A stretch of DNA of 64,000 bases, taken from contig NZ_CP151726.1 in NCBI RefSeq assembly GCF_038443385.1, positions 992,001 through 1,056,000 on the forward strand. The letters run 5' to 3'. The translations under genes and the position numbers were made by a program. Below are positions 26,263 to 35,767 of the stretch, piece by piece (the stretch's first letter is position 1; every line of letters starts with the position of its first letter). Source of the stretch: Stieleria varia (lineage in GTDB: Bacteria; Planctomycetota; Planctomycetia; Pirellulales; Pirellulaceae). Below the pieces are notes generated by a model, which ran no database searches, had not been told where the DNA came from, and saw nothing but the letters and a program-made list of their open reading frames with translations.

Positions 26263-27189
26263 ATGCAACATCATTCGTCACCCAAGCTGCTCAACGTCGG
26301 TTGTGGTCGTTGCTACCACGACGAGTGGACCAACATTGATTTGGTGGCGTGTGGACCGGGTGTGCGTCAGTACGATCTACGAAAAGGTCTACCGTACGAC
26401 GACGACACCTTCGACGGCGTCTATCACTCTCACGTCCTAGAGCATCTTGCCCCCGCCGACGCGCGATCCATGTTGACCGAATGCCGACGCGTCTTGCGCC
26501 CAGGCGGCGTCTTGCGGATCGTTGTGCCGGACTTGGAGGGCATCGCTCGAACTTACCTGCAAACGCTGGACGCCGCCGCCTCGCATGACGTGACCGACAC
26601 CCAATCCACCGCCGCCGAGTTGGACCGAGCCAATCACCATTGGATGACGTTGGAAATGCTCGACCAGCTTTCGCGACAACGTGGCGGCGGCGAGATGGGC
26701 AAAGTTCTAGCGTCAGAGAAGCCTATCAACCGCGACTTCTTGCTGCGTCGAATGGGACATCAGGTCACGGGCAACAGTAATCGCAACGACGGTGGTGGTA
26801 AACCTCGCAAAACCATCGGGCAACGCTTGCGCCAAGTCCTCAACGGACTGCGAAAACAAACCGCGTTGGCCGCCGTGACTTTGATCGAAGGCCAAATGGG
26901 ACGGGCGGCGTATCGCGAAGGCCGCTTCCGTCAGTCCGGTGAAATCCATCGTTGGATGTACGACCGAGTTTCTCTGGCTGCCTTGCTCGACGAACTCGGT
27001 TTTGACGAACCGACCGTCTGCGCGGCCCACGAAAGTCGCATCGAGTCGTTTGATCACTACCAACTCGATCGCGACGGCGATCAACAACGCAAACCGGACT
27101 CGATGTACATGGAAGCTCACAAGCGAGCAGCATCGATAGCGGTGGGCAAGTCACAGACCGAATCGTCGTCGGCGAGCAAAGCCGCGTAA
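26263..27189 (+). CDS. SAM-dependent methyltransferase (Methyltransf_11-like)
   Basis: 308 residues. Motifs: LLNVGCGRCYHDEWTNIDLV (motif I and strand 2 Asp), LRKGLPYDDDTFDGVYHSHV, LEHLAPADARSMLTECRRVL and PGGVLRIVVPDLEGIARTYL. This is the pattern of glycan-cluster methyltransferases that act after a glycosyltransferase. The C-terminal half (RFRQSGEIHRWMYDRVSL, ALLDELGF) matches the usual tail of this group. AGGAA lies nine bases before the ATG. The 3' end overlaps the convergent GT4 gene by 73 bp. Confidence 0.85.
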   Translation: MQHHSSPKLLNVGCGRCYHDEWTNIDLVACGPGVRQYDLRKGLPYDDDTFDGVYHSHVLEHLAPADARSMLTECRRVLRPGGVLRIVVPDLEGIARTYLQTLDAAASHDVTDTQSTAAELDRANHHWMTLEMLDQLSRQRGGGEMGKVLASEKPINRDFLLRRMGHQVTGNSNRNDGGGKPRKTIGQRLRQVLNGLRKQTALAAVTLIEGQMGRAAYREGRFRQSGEIHRWMYDRVSLAALLDELGFDEPTVCAAHESRIESFDHYQLDRDGDQQRKPDSMYMEAHKRAASIAVGKSQTESSSASKAA

Positions 27190-28493
27190 AGCGATCGATA
27201 CGCGTCGGCTTCGCGTTGTGCGGTGTACTGATCCGCCGCGATCCGTTTGGCGTTTTCTCCTTGCGAGCCTGTCGCCTCACGATCGCTTGCCATTGCGGCA
27301 AGTTTTTCGGCGAGATCATCTGCATCGGCCAACTTCGCCAGTCGCCCGGTCTGTCCATCGATGACTAAGTCTGGAATGCCTGAGACATCAAAACCCAGCA
27401 TGGCGGTTCCGCCCGCCATGGCTTCCATCGCGGTCAACGGCAAGTTGTCTTCCGTCGACGGCACGATGAACACATCGCTGGCGTTGTAGACCTGCATCCT
27501 CGCTGCGGTTCCTTGGAGGTATCCGAGGGAACGAATGGGAATGTTCGAATCGGGGAACTGGCCACCGCCGAACACCAGGCCTTGCACCTTGCGTCCTGCA
27601 CTTTGAGGCCAACCCTGTTGTGACAGTTTCTGAAGCGCCGCGATCAAGAACCGTGCGCCTTTGCGTTGATTGTCCAGGTCGGCTGCGCCGAAACAGAACA
27701 CAAACGCATCGGGGTCGATGCCGAGTTGTTCTCGGGCCGCTGCGCGATCGGTCGCCGCGGCATGAACTTCGTCGGACAGTCCGTAGGGGATCCGATGAAA
27801 CGACTTCGCCTGTCGAAAGATCGGACTTTCCGCGGCCTGCCCGATCAGCCATCGGCTAGGCGCAACGACGTGCAGGTTCAATCGTTTCAGCAAGCCGAGC
27901 TTGATTTCGAAATACTGTCGACTCCAGTCTTGGGGGCCACGATCCGATTCCGCCAACTGGGGACACTGGCCACAGCCCTCGGTGAACCGTCGGCATCCGG
28001 CGCTGAAGTGGCAGCCGCCGGTCAGCGGGTTCATGTCGTGCAGGGTCCAGACGATCGGCATCGCGGGGGGGATCGACGCAAAGAAGCTTTCGTAATCAAT
28101 CAGCTTGGTCACCCAGTGCAAATGGATGATGTCCTCTCCGGTCAACTTGGCATTGGCGGGCGGCCACGGTGTGCGGGGGGCACCCTGGGGCGAAGAAAAA
28201 ATTTCAAAGCCGGCGGGCCGACGACGCATCGCTCGTTTGAAACTTTGTCGATGAAGTCGAAACCGAATCGCCGCGGCCCACCGAGTCGGCAGGGGCATAC
28301 TCCAGCGGGTTGCGACCATTGCGTTTGGGTCTGCGACCAGTGCCTTCGGGTCTGATGAGTCCGCTTCGTCGCCCAGTTTGGCGGGAAAGTAGAGCTGTGC
28401 ATCGACGTTTTGCTGTCGCAGAGCGTGCGTCAGTTGGCGGGCTCCACTGGCCGCGCCCCCTTGCAGCAGACCGGTCATCAGGTGAATTTTCAC
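27117..28493 (-). CDS. GT4-family glycosyltransferase
   Basis: 458 residues. N-terminal Rossmann domain begins VKIHLMTGLLQGGAASGARQ; IVWTLHDMNPLTGGCHFSAG carries a donor-loop-like motif and a Cys cluster (GCRRFTEGCGQCPQL). The C-terminal domain has FVFCFGAADLDNQRKGARFL, VFIVPSTEDNLPLTAMEAMA (the E-x7-E element) and GGTAMLGFDVSGIPDLV. It should transfer a sugar from a nucleotide donor with retention. GTG at 28491-28493 preceded by GGAG at nine bases is chosen over upstream starts that give a non-conserved 42-residue extension. Convergent with the methyltransferase gene. Confidence 0.9.
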   Translation of the reverse strand: MKIHLMTGLLQGGAASGARQLTHALRQQNVDAQLYFPAKLGDEADSSDPKALVADPNAMVATRWSMPLPTRWAAAIRFRLHRQSFKRAMRRRPAGFEIFSSPQGAPRTPWPPANAKLTGEDIIHLHWVTKLIDYESFFASIPPAMPIVWTLHDMNPLTGGCHFSAGCRRFTEGCGQCPQLAESDRGPQDWSRQYFEIKLGLLKRLNLHVVAPSRWLIGQAAESPIFRQAKSFHRIPYGLSDEVHAAATDRAAAREQLGIDPDAFVFCFGAADLDNQRKGARFLIAALQKLSQQGWPQSAGRKVQGLVFGGGQFPDSNIPIRSLGYLQGTAARMQVYNASDVFIVPSTEDNLPLTAMEAMAGGTAMLGFDVSGIPDLVIDGQTGRLAKLADADDLAEKLAAMASDREATGSQGENAKRIAADQYTAQREADAYRSLYAALLADDDSVCDLPTAIDAARL

Positions 28494-28502
28494 GTTAGGT
28501 GG

Positions 28503-28506
28503 CTCC
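28503..28506 (-). promoter_or_regulatory. Ribosome binding site deciding a GTG start
   Basis: GGAG on the minus strand, nine bases before the GTG of the GT4 gene; it supports the shorter protein over the longer open frame. Confidence 0.55.
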
Positions 28507-28681
28507 AGGGAGGCTTTCGTCGCCACTGTGACCTTGGCCCAGCGGCCTGAGAGAGGGCACATTGCGCCGGACGGAATAAATCCTTTGGCCTCGACGGAAA
28601 CCGGCCCCCGTTGATACACTTTGAGGCTTCTTTGCTGCCACCCGAAATTACCCAGCCTGCCCGCTAAAGCGATTTTCTACC

Positions 28682-29719
28682 GTGATCCTGATCTTGAAAA
28701 GCGGTGCGACCGATGAGCAAATCCAGCACGTCCTGGATCGCGTCGACGCATTAGGCCTGCAAGCCCACCTGAGCCGCGGAACGTACCGAACGATTGTCGG
28801 CATCATCGGCGACGAACAAAAACTCACCGAAGAACCCTTGAAAGCCATCCCAGGCGTCGCCCAAGTCATCGCTGTGATGCCTCCCTACAAGTTGGCTTCG
28901 CTGGACGCGCACCCCGAACCGAGCGTCATCGATGTATCCGGCGTCAAGATCGGCGGTGGTAACTTGGCGATGATCGCCGGCCCCTGCAGCGTCGAAGAAG
29001 AAGACCGGATGCATCGGATCGCCGAAGCGGTCAGTGCAGCGGGCGCGAACTTGTTTCGCGGAGGCGCTTTCAAACCACGCACCAGTCCGTACGCTTTCCA
29101 GGGCATGGGCGAAGAAGGTCTGAAGCGATTGCGTGATGTCGGTCACGCCCACGGCATGCCGGTCGTCACCGAAGTCACCGATCCACGTTTGGTGGATTTG
29201 GTCAGCGAGTATTCCGATATGTTGCAAGTCGGCGCTCGCAACATGCAGAACTTTGCCCTGTTGACGGAAGTCGGCAAGTCGGAGCGTCCTGTGTTGCTCA
29301 AGCGAGGCATGTCGGCATCGATCAGCGATTTGTTGATGTGCGCCGAATACATCTTGTCCCAAGGCAACATGAACGTGGTCTTGTGCGAACGTGGCATCAA
29401 AAGTTTCGATACCGCGACCCGCAACCTGTTCGACGTGGCCGCCGTTCCGTTGGTGCATCAACTTAGTCACCTGCCGATCATCGTCGATCCGTCCCACGCC
29501 ACGGGACGCCCGGACTTGATCCCCGCTTGTGCCATGGCCGGCCTTGCCGCCGGCGCTGACGGGGTACACATCGAAGTCCATGACTGCCCCGAAGTCGCCA
29601 AGAGCGACGGACCGCAAGCCTTGTTGCCTGAACAATATGCAGAAGTGGCGAGCCAAATGCGTAAGCTCGCCGAGCTGCTTGGAAAAACCATCTCACCGCT
29701 GCCGGAGACAATTGCGTGA
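28682..29719 (+). CDS. aroF: 3-Deoxy-7-phosphoheptulonate synthase (DAHP synthase, AroF type)
   Basis: 345 residues of the AroAI-beta type with an N-terminal ACT-like FLD domain (about 1-70: [30 protein letters not shown]). The barrel has [13 protein letters not shown] (the metal Cys), [18 protein letters not shown] (PEP and E4P binding), [25 protein letters not shown] and [17 protein letters not shown] (the metal His). It condenses PEP with erythrose 4-phosphate, the first step of the shikimate pathway. Start is GTG at 28682, and the gene ends in a GTGA overlap with tpiA. Confidence 0.95.
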   Translation: MILILKSGATDEQIQHVLDRVDALGLQAHLSRGTYRTIVGIIGDEQKLTEEPLKAIPGVAQVIAVMPPYKLASLDAHPEPSVIDVSGVKIGGGNLAMIAGPCSVEEEDRMHRIAEAVSAAGANLFRGGAFKPRTSPYAFQGMGEEGLKRLRDVGHAHGMPVVTEVTDPRLVDLVSEYSDMLQVGARNMQNFALLTEVGKSERPVLLKRGMSASISDLLMCAEYILSQGNMNVVLCERGIKSFDTATRNLFDVAAVPLVHQLSHLPIIVDPSHATGRPDLIPACAMAGLAAGADGVHIEVHDCPEVAKSDGPQALLPEQYAEVASQMRKLAELLGKTISPLPETIA

Positions 29720-30471
29720 CCCGACGTACCATCATTGCTGGAAACTGGAAAATGAACACCCGCGCCGGCTCGGCGACCGAGTTGGCTCGCGGTGTCATGC
29801 AAGCCGTTGGCGAAAATCCGTCGGTCGAAGTCGCAGTTTGCCCGCCATCGGTGTATTTGCACTCGGTGGCTGACGTACTGGCTGGCTCCTCTGTGGGCCT
29901 GGGCGCACAAAACCTATACGCCGCCGCCGACGGTGCTTACACCGGCGAAGTCAACGCGGCAATGTTGTGTGACGTCGGTTGCCGTTACGTCATCCTGGGA
30001 CACAGTGAGCGACGCGCACTGCTCGGCGAAACCGACGCCATGATCAGCGAAAAACTCGCTGCCGCGCTTGCCGGTAATTTGGTCCCGATCGTTTGCGTCG
30101 GTGAAACACTGGAGGATCGCCGATCGGATAATACCGAGAAAGTCGTCGAGACACAGTTGCGTGGATCGTTGGCTGGACTGGATGAAACACGTGCCGCTGG
30201 TGTCGTCATCGCTTATGAGCCCGTTTGGGCAATCGGAACCGGCGAGACGGCCAGCCCGGAACAAGCAGAAGCGGTTCATGCGTTCATTCGCAAACTGCTG
30301 GGCGAACTGTTCGGCAGCGAAGTCGGCGATCAGATGCGGATCCAATACGGCGGCAGTGTCAAACCGGGCAATGCCAAGGAATTACTGTCTCAACCGAATA
30401 TCGACGGCGCACTGGTCGGCGGAGCAAGCCTCACGGCAGAAGACTTTGTCGGCATCATCAACGCTGCCTAG
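29716..30471 (+). CDS. tpiA: Triosephosphate isomerase
   Basis: 251 residues, typical for the family. Catalytic residues are present: Lys in NWKMN (residues 9-13), His in [11 protein letters not shown], Glu in [18 protein letters not shown] (the loop 6 region), and the phosphate-binding [11 protein letters not shown] and [16 protein letters not shown]. It interconverts DHAP and glyceraldehyde 3-phosphate. The GTG start overlaps the aroF stop by four bases (GTGA), so the two are translationally coupled; pairing with aroF is not a known functional link. Confidence 0.96.
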   Translation: MTRRTIIAGNWKMNTRAGSATELARGVMQAVGENPSVEVAVCPPSVYLHSVADVLAGSSVGLGAQNLYAAADGAYTGEVNAAMLCDVGCRYVILGHSERRALLGETDAMISEKLAAALAGNLVPIVCVGETLEDRRSDNTEKVVETQLRGSLAGLDETRAAGVVIAYEPVWAIGTGETASPEQAEAVHAFIRKLLGELFGSEVGDQMRIQYGGSVKPGNAKELLSQPNIDGALVGGASLTAEDFVGIINAA

Positions 30472-30511
30472 CTAGCCGCTCAATCCAAATACATTTTCAA
30501 CGGAGTTTATC

Positions 30512-31204
30512 ATGAGTTTGTTACTGTTCGCATCGTACCAAAGCGCGTTCTTGGGTTGGGCGATGGGCATCCTGTCCCTAATGCTGATCCTGCTGATTCT
30601 CGTGCAACGAGGCAAGGGCGGCGGATTGACCGGTGCATTGGGCGGACCCGGCGGTCAAAGCGCATTCGGCAGCAAAGCGGGCGATACCTTCACGCTGATC
30701 ACCGTCGTCTTTGCGACGGTCTGGGCTTTGGTTTGTGCCGTCGCGATGTGGTCGCTCGGCACCCAAGTAACCGAGATCGCGGAAGTCCCTGCGGTGATCG
30801 AAAGCCGGGGCGAGGACACCGGAACCGCTGTGATCCCCAGCATGGGCGGTGACGCTGGCGACCTGAGCGGCCTCAGTGGATTGAGCGGACTGCCGTTGGA
30901 CTCGGACGATTCGACCGAGACTCCCTCGATGGACCTGACGCCTGCAACGCCCGACAGCACCCCTGCGACGGAAACACCCGAGCCCGGCGATACACCGGCT
31001 GAGGAACCAACAACGACAGAGACGCCCGCAAGCGAAACTCCCGCAAGCGAAACCCCCGCTGCTGAGACAACTTCGACAGAAACGCCCGCTGCCGACGCAC
31101 CTGCATCAGAAACGCCCGCCGCTGAGCCCGCCGCTGAGCCGGCCAGCACAGAGCCGGCCAGTACTGAAACGCCAGCCGAGACGGAACCGGCGCCCGCGGA
31201 GTGA
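30512..31204 (+). CDS. secG: SecG preprotein translocase subunit with long acidic tail
   Basis: 230 residues. The first 100 are SecG: two membrane segments ([20 protein letters not shown] and [20 protein letters not shown]) joined by the conserved [20 protein letters not shown] loop. The remaining 130 residues are a Glu/Thr/Ala/Pro/Ser-rich tail built from ETPA-like repeats. Ordinary SecG is about 75-120 residues, so the tail is unusual; it follows the second helix. Downstream of tpiA by 40 bp, with the start 4 bp before the end overlapping the YicC-family gene (GTGA). Confidence 0.9.
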   Translation: MSLLLFASYQSAFLGWAMGILSLMLILLILVQRGKGGGLTGALGGPGGQSAFGSKAGDTFTLITVVFATVWALVCAVAMWSLGTQVTEIAEVPAVIESRGEDTGTAVIPSMGGDAGDLSGLSGLSGLPLDSDDSTETPSMDLTPATPDSTPATETPEPGDTPAEEPTTTETPASETPASETPAAETTSTETPAADAPASETPAAEPAAEPASTEPASTETPAETEPAPAE

Positions 31205-32205
31205 TTTCGCCCAGCCCGCTTTCCAGTTCTCTTGAACCCGCCTGCACGATCGCAAAGCATACCGTGACCTCAAATTCCGTCCGCAGCATGACCGGCCAGG
31301 GGCATGCACAGATCCAGAACGAGCTGGGGACGTTTTCGGTGGAGGTGCGCACGGTCAACAACCGTGGGTTGAAGTGTGTCATACGGACCAGCGACTCGCT
31401 TTCGTCTTTGGAATCCAAGATCGAAGCGACCGCGCGGACGCTAATTCATCGTGGCAGCGTGCAATTGAATCTGCAATGGCGACGTCCCGGCGACGAAACG
31501 CCTCAGCGGATTAACGAAACCGTTCTGGCTGGCTATTTTCAGCAATGTCGGCGCGTTCTCGACAAACAAAACGGGAATGGTTCGATCGATATCACGGGGC
31601 TGCTGGAGCTGCCAGGCGTCCTGATCAATTCGCCCGTTGAGGATCGACAGAATGACGATGTGATTTGGGATGCGGTACACCAAACCCTTGTCGCTGCCAT
31701 CGTCAACCTCAACCAATTGCGTGACGCCGAAGGCGTAAACATGGCGGCAAGTTTAGAAGCGGATTGCCAAGTCATCCGAACGCAAGTCGATGAAATCACC
31801 CTGTTGGCGCCAGAAGCCATCGAGAGTTACCGCGAACGTTTGGAGACGAAGGTCAAGCAGGCCTTGGAGAAACACGACATCAACGTTCAGACCGTCGACC
31901 TGCTGCGTGAAGTCCAGGTCTATGCGGACCGGGCCGACATCAGCGAAGAAGTCACCCGGCTGGGCAGCCACCTGCAACTGTTCCTGGCCGTGATGCGTGG
32001 CGAACACACCGACCGAAAAACCTCCCCCGGCGACAAGTCGACGGCGGAACCGACCGGGCGTAAACTGGATTTCATCATCCAAGAGATGTTCCGCGAAACC
32101 AACACCATCGGCAGCAAAGCCAATCATGCGGGGATCTCGGCCCGGGTCGTCGAAGTCAAATGTGCGATCGAACGGATGCGAGAACTGGTCCAGAACCTGG
32201 AATAG
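31201..32205 (+). CDS. YicC-family endoribonuclease-like protein
   Basis: 334 residues as read from the GTG overlapping the secG stop. The conserved YicC core begins at [20 protein letters not shown] (residues 27-46), so a GTG at 31264 or the ATG at 31288 may be the real start. Other family marks: [68 protein letters not shown] and [18 protein letters not shown]. YicC proteins are linked to RNA decay and stationary-phase growth. Placed upstream of gmk and rpoZ as in many bacteria. Confidence 0.9.
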   Translation: MISPSPLSSSLEPACTIAKHTVTSNSVRSMTGQGHAQIQNELGTFSVEVRTVNNRGLKCVIRTSDSLSSLESKIEATARTLIHRGSVQLNLQWRRPGDETPQRINETVLAGYFQQCRRVLDKQNGNGSIDITGLLELPGVLINSPVEDRQNDDVIWDAVHQTLVAAIVNLNQLRDAEGVNMAASLEADCQVIRTQVDEITLLAPEAIESYRERLETKVKQALEKHDINVQTVDLLREVQVYADRADISEEVTRLGSHLQLFLAVMRGEHTDRKTSPGDKSTAEPTGRKLDFIIQEMFRETNTIGSKANHAGISARVVEVKCAIERMRELVQNLE

Positions 32206-32222
32206 GGAACAACGATACAATC

Positions 32223-32300
32223 ACTGGCGCACTTCGTAGTGGGATTCGCCAGAACTCCTTTCGCCTGGGATTTCCGCCGAAATCCACTACACCATTTATT
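32223..32300 (+). repeat. Family C palindromic repeat, copy 1
   Basis: Left arm ACTGGCGCACTTCGTAGTGG with GATTCGCC; right arm GCCGAAATCCACTAC. It lies between the YicC-family gene and gmk, in the middle of a normally tight operon. Related copies at 41851 and 51440. Confidence 0.75.
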
Positions 32301-32371
32301 GAGGACGCGTTCCTAAAGCGATGCCAGCAAGCCGACCTGCCGCGAGAAGTGTCGGGCAAAGCGAGACAATC

Positions 32372-32971
32372 ATGAACTCAAGCAATGCTCAATTGATTAT
32401 CATCTCTGGTCCGAGCGGGGCCGGAAAATCCACCGTCGTCAATCGGTTGCTGGACGAGTGCCCGCTGCCGCTGGCGCTGAGCGTGTCAGCGACCACCCGA
32501 GCAGCACGACCGGGGGAAGTCGACGGACGGGAGTATCATTTTCTCTCCCAAGAGAGATTCGATGCCCTCAAAGCCGAAGATGCCTTTCTGGAGTGCAAAG
32601 AGGTTTTCGGCCGTGGACATTGGTACGGCACCCTGCGGAGCGAAGTCGCCTCGGGCATCGCGGCAGGAAAATGGATCATTCTGGAAATCGACGTCGAAGG
32701 TGCCTTGGACATCCTCGACCACGACGAATTTTCACCTATCACACTTTTCATCCATCCCGGAGGGATGGACGAGCTGGAGCGAAGGCTCCGAGGACGAGGG
32801 ACCGAGAGTGAAGAAGCGATCAGCCGTCGACTGGAGACTGCGCTCGCTGAGATGAGATACCTGCATCGATATCAGTATGAAATCATCAACGGCTCGGTCG
32901 ATGCCGCCGTTGCCCAAATCTGTCAGATTTTGAACGACAAAAAGGAAGCACAAGCATGCTCGAAGAACTGA
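32372..32971 (+). CDS. gmk: Guanylate kinase
   Basis: 199 residues from ATG 32372; a longer reading adds 17 residues of repeat-derived-looking sequence. Walker [14 protein letters not shown], the GMP-binding [48 protein letters not shown] and [17 protein letters not shown] (lid) are all present. It phosphorylates GMP to GDP. The rpoZ ATG lies inside the last codons (overlap of 16 bp), so the pair is coupled. Confidence 0.95.
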   Translation: MNSSNAQLIIISGPSGAGKSTVVNRLLDECPLPLALSVSATTRAARPGEVDGREYHFLSQERFDALKAEDAFLECKEVFGRGHWYGTLRSEVASGIAAGKWIILEIDVEGALDILDHDEFSPITLFIHPGGMDELERRLRGRGTESEEAISRRLETALAEMRYLHRYQYEIINGSVDAAVAQICQILNDKKEAQACSKN

Positions 32972-33234
32972 AAGAAGAAGAGATCGTCAACAAGGTCGGT
33001 GGACGCTTCAAACTGAGCACCCTGATCCAAAAACGCTTGGTCCAACTCAACCAAGGCAGCCGCGCGTTGGTCAACGCCGACACGCACGATAAGATGTCCA
33101 TCGTCTTGCAAGAGATCATGCAAGACAAAATTGTCTTGAACATGGAAAACGAAGTCGAAACGCTACAAGAACTTGACTTGGATGCCACGATCGCTGCAGC
33201 GGAAGCCCCCGAGCTGGACATGGGCGACCTGTAG
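32956..33234 (+). CDS. rpoZ: RNA polymerase omega subunit
   Basis: 92 residues. [20 protein letters not shown] followed by [12 protein letters not shown] matches the MxR-type core of omega (FxLVxxxxxRARQL...G). The C-terminal acidic tail ([18 protein letters not shown]) is common in this group. Position directly after gmk is the conserved arrangement. It starts inside gmk. A hairpin follows at 33281-33299. Confidence 0.85.
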   Translation: MLEELKEEEIVNKVGGRFKLSTLIQKRLVQLNQGSRALVNADTHDKMSIVLQEIMQDKIVLNMENEVETLQELDLDATIAAAEAPELDMGDL

Positions 33235-33280
33235 GTCATGCTCCGCATGACAAAATACGGTCCCCCCATCATCACGTAGA

Positions 33281-33299
33281 AGCGTCTCTCCGAGACGCT
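33281..33299. terminator. Family G hairpin after rpoZ
   Basis: AGCGTCTC, 3-base loop TCC, GAGACGCT: an 8-bp perfect stem, 47 bp after the rpoZ stop. There is no U-run after it, so termination is uncertain. A related hairpin (CGTCT-CTCCT-AGACG) follows punA at 57449-57463, suggesting a small repeat family placed at gene ends. Confidence 0.5.
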
Positions 33300-33313
33300 A
33301 ACCATTCCCTTCG

Positions 33314-33748
33314 ATGATCGATACACGAACGAACGATCGTGAGCAACTGAAGTGGCTCGCTGCTTTCCATCTCATCATTGCAGGGCTCTGGCTTTTCAGC
33401 CTGTGGATTGTCACCAATCAGCTTCGCATTCTGAATGCTTTCGACGAGGCTCAGTCGGCAAGTGGGCCAAACGCTTTCGCCTCTGACACCCGTGGCAATC
33501 CCTTGGCTTGGTATGTGAAAGGACTTGCCGCATTGATCTCGATCTTTGTCTGCTTGAACATCGTTTCTGCAGTTTTGCTTTTCAAGCAAAAACTGCGATC
33601 GTTCTCGCTTGCTGTCTCAGGAGTCAACTGCTTGCACGCTCCCATCGGTACTGCACTAGGGGTGGTCACATTTCTAGTGCTGTTCAGGCCAAGCGTACGC
33701 AGTCTGTATAGCGAGAATCCGTTGCATCCAGCGTCGGCAGAACCCTGA
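33314..33748 (+). CDS. Small membrane protein, unknown function
   Basis: 144 residues, with three hydrophobic stretches: FHLIIAGLWLFSLWIVTNQL, GLAALISIFVCLNIVSAVLL, and the C-terminal GTALGVVTFLVLFRPSVRSL. The last segment resembles the end of the protein at 34114 (GALVALVSFAVFLQPAVIDS), so the two may be distant paralogues. No family assigned. Confidence 0.65.
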   Translation: MIDTRTNDREQLKWLAAFHLIIAGLWLFSLWIVTNQLRILNAFDEAQSASGPNAFASDTRGNPLAWYVKGLAALISIFVCLNIVSAVLLFKQKLRSFSLAVSGVNCLHAPIGTALGVVTFLVLFRPSVRSLYSENPLHPASAEP

Positions 33749-34113
33749 AATGCTCACTGTGCGTATATCAGCAGCCGACGCTCTTTTTGTGGCTTCTTGT
33801 GTTTTTCGTGGCTCACCTGGTTCGCTGATCCTTGCCAAAGAGTGTTTGCCACAACAAGCACGAAACAACGCGAGAATGGGTGCTCTCGGAAAAGGAGCCG
33901 ACGACCGCTGATACCTGGAAACACAGACAGAAGTCGCAAAGGAAGCGGGACTGGAACCAGCAAAAGCAATCCCGACGTACGATCTCGACCTGACACTACG
34001 CCCTGTCTGACACCGGGCAGGCGGTTTGAGATAAAATCGTTTTGAGGCCGATTGGACGTTCCGATCCAAGTCCGTTGTACGAATAGCCCTCAAAACCGAA
34101 GCGTCAACAAAAC
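33749..34113. other. Gene-free gap of 365 bp with a possible gene remnant
   Basis: No complete gene seen. A 33-codon open stretch between in-frame stops at 33909-33911 and 34008-34010 encodes a protein-like segment (QTEVAKEAGLEPAKAIPTYD) that might be the end of a decayed gene. Confidence 0.4.
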
Positions 34114-34707
34114 ATGTGGACATGCCCGCATTGCGACGGCACGACGGATGACGAATTCCGGATCTGTTGGACGTGCAGAATCCCGCGAGGGAAACCTGCC
34201 GACTTTCACGAGCGTGCTCCGGTTCGACGGGATTTCCACACCGCTTCACCTGAATCGCCTGACGCGAGCTTGCAGACGATGCTTCCTGCCGCGGAGGTTC
34301 AAACGCGAGTCATTTGCGTACTCCAGGGACTTACTTCTGTCGTGATGGCAGCAATATCCATCTGGTGTTTCTCAATCCTAAACACGCAGCCAAGAGCGTT
34401 TGCGACATACTTCAGCACAGTCTCGTCAAGCAGGGCCGAATTGCTTACCGCTGTTTGGAACGCAACCGTTTTGCATTTGATCGTCTCGCTTCTTGCCTTG
34501 GCAGCAGCCGCATGTATCTGCTGTCGACGTGCTTACTGGTTCTGCATCGTCGTTTTTGCGATGGAGTTCTTGGTCTGGCCATTCGGAGCACTCGTAGCTC
34601 TCGTTTCGTTCGCAGTGTTCTTGCAACCTGCTGTGATCGATTCATTGCTGCGTGGCCGAACCGAATACCAGCAAGAGATTTCCTCAGAACTGGCGGAACA
34701 AGGATGA
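34114..34707 (+). CDS. Zinc-ribbon plus membrane protein, unknown function
   Basis: 197 residues. The N-terminus WTCPHCDGTTDDEFRICWTC has two C-x2-C pairs (residues 4, 7, 18, 21), a classic zinc ribbon of the DUF7577/zf-RanBP-like kind. Three to four hydrophobic segments follow (SVVMAAISIWCFSILNT, LIVSLLALAAAACICC, WFCIVVFAMEFLVWPFGALV). The end resembles the neighbouring protein at 33314. A role is not known. Confidence 0.65.
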   Translation: MWTCPHCDGTTDDEFRICWTCRIPRGKPADFHERAPVRRDFHTASPESPDASLQTMLPAAEVQTRVICVLQGLTSVVMAAISIWCFSILNTQPRAFATYFSTVSSSRAELLTAVWNATVLHLIVSLLALAAAACICCRRAYWFCIVVFAMEFLVWPFGALVALVSFAVFLQPAVIDSLLRGRTEYQQEISSELAEQG

Positions 34708-34720
34708 AGTTGAAACGCGT

Positions 34721-35275
34721 CTATTTGCTTCCCTTCTTTGTGTAGGCCAATTGCATGAATTTGGTTTCCTCGCCGCCTTGAAGCGTGATGTACATGGTCA
34801 TCACACGTTTCCCATCCTTGTAGACGGTCGTCATCCTGTGCTTGGCCGGATTGCCGTCCATGCCGGGCGCCATTCCGACAAGCGTCATGGTCTTTGTTTC
34901 TTTGTCATACTCACCTTTCAGGTGCATCATCCCAGGACTGAGAGAATCCACCCAAGTGCCAACGTATTTCTTTGTTTCGGGATCGTAGCCAGTGCTTCCG
35001 TGGCCCTTGAAATCCAGTCCCATCATTTTCCCTTCAAAGTCGCTGATCAGCCAAAAGTTGCCCAGCATCTTGTTGGATTCGGTGCCCCGGGTGACTTCAG
35101 GAGTTCCACTTGCGTAATTGGTGATTTCGACATCCCAATCCCCAACATCTTCTCCAAGCACGTCGTACTCCTGACCTGCGGCGGGAATCTGAGCAAACGC
35201 GTTGGCTCCGATGAGTCCGTATGGAATCATCATGAAGCCGAATAGGAACGTAAGCTGTTTGATTGAGTTTTTCAT
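34721..35275 (-). CDS. DUF1579 family secreted protein
   Basis: 184 residues from ATG 35275. A signal peptide is clear (TFLFGFMMIPYGLIGANAFA). The mature part (GDWDVEITNY..GTPEVTRGTESNKMLGNFWL, MMGLDFKGHGSTGYDPETKK, YVGTWVDSLSPGMMHLKGEY) is typical of DUF1579 (PF07617), a lipocalin-like beta-barrel found widely in planctomycetes with unknown ligand. Longer reading adds 22 residues without sense. It converges with the zinc-ribbon gene, 13 bp apart. Confidence 0.85.
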   Translation of the reverse strand: MKNSIKQLTFLFGFMMIPYGLIGANAFAQIPAAGQEYDVLGEDVGDWDVEITNYASGTPEVTRGTESNKMLGNFWLISDFEGKMMGLDFKGHGSTGYDPETKKYVGTWVDSLSPGMMHLKGEYDKETKTMTLVGMAPGMDGNPAKHRMTTVYKDGKRVMTMYITLQGGEETKFMQLAYTKKGSK

Positions 35276-35767
35276 TTTGCCATTCGGGAAAGTGGAGAAA
35301 CTGAATGTGGGGCTGTCCGTCGGCATCAGTTGAGAGATCAAACGGACGAACGATGGTGATTATACCGCCAACATCGCTGTGCCAACCCTTCGAAGCTCCG
35401 GCCGATGAAACCGGGTGCAGTTGGGAACGGGCCGTTTCGCCGCATCGGTCGGATCACCGAAGTGGTTTTCGGCGGGTTCAAACTGACCTCGGTCGATGCA
35501 ACCGAGGAGAGTTGCGGCGTATGGCATTTCACATCGGCATTCATCGGCGAGATTCCGTCTGACCAAATTGAATGGGACCAATAGGACAAATGCGACCAAT
35601 AAGACCCATCGATCCTAGAAGTCCCATAGGTCTCATCGATCGGATTTGCCAGATCTCTTCTCTCTCTGCCACTGAAGTTGGACAAACTTCTTTGTCAAGC
35701 GAAAAGCTGGCTGAATTGGCGCGGCCCTCTTGCCAGTCGATAATGCTTGGGAAAGGATCGTCCCAAC
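35276..35767. other. 490-bp gap holding family E repeat copy 1
   Basis: No gene supported. The region 35534-35631 is a family E repeat; the flanking 35390-35530 contains further GC-rich sequence of repeat-like character that I could not match to another copy in the window. The promoter of the sigma factor gene must be in the last 140 bp. Confidence 0.5.
35534..35631 (+). repeat. Family E direct repeat, copy 1
   Basis: Core ATTCATCGGCGAGATTCCGT and TGCGACCAATAAGACCCATC, then GTCCCATAGGTC. Nearly the same order of blocks recurs at 38743-38833, after the kinase gene, in the same orientation. The GACC/AATAAGACC blocks are internally repetitive. Confidence 0.8.
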
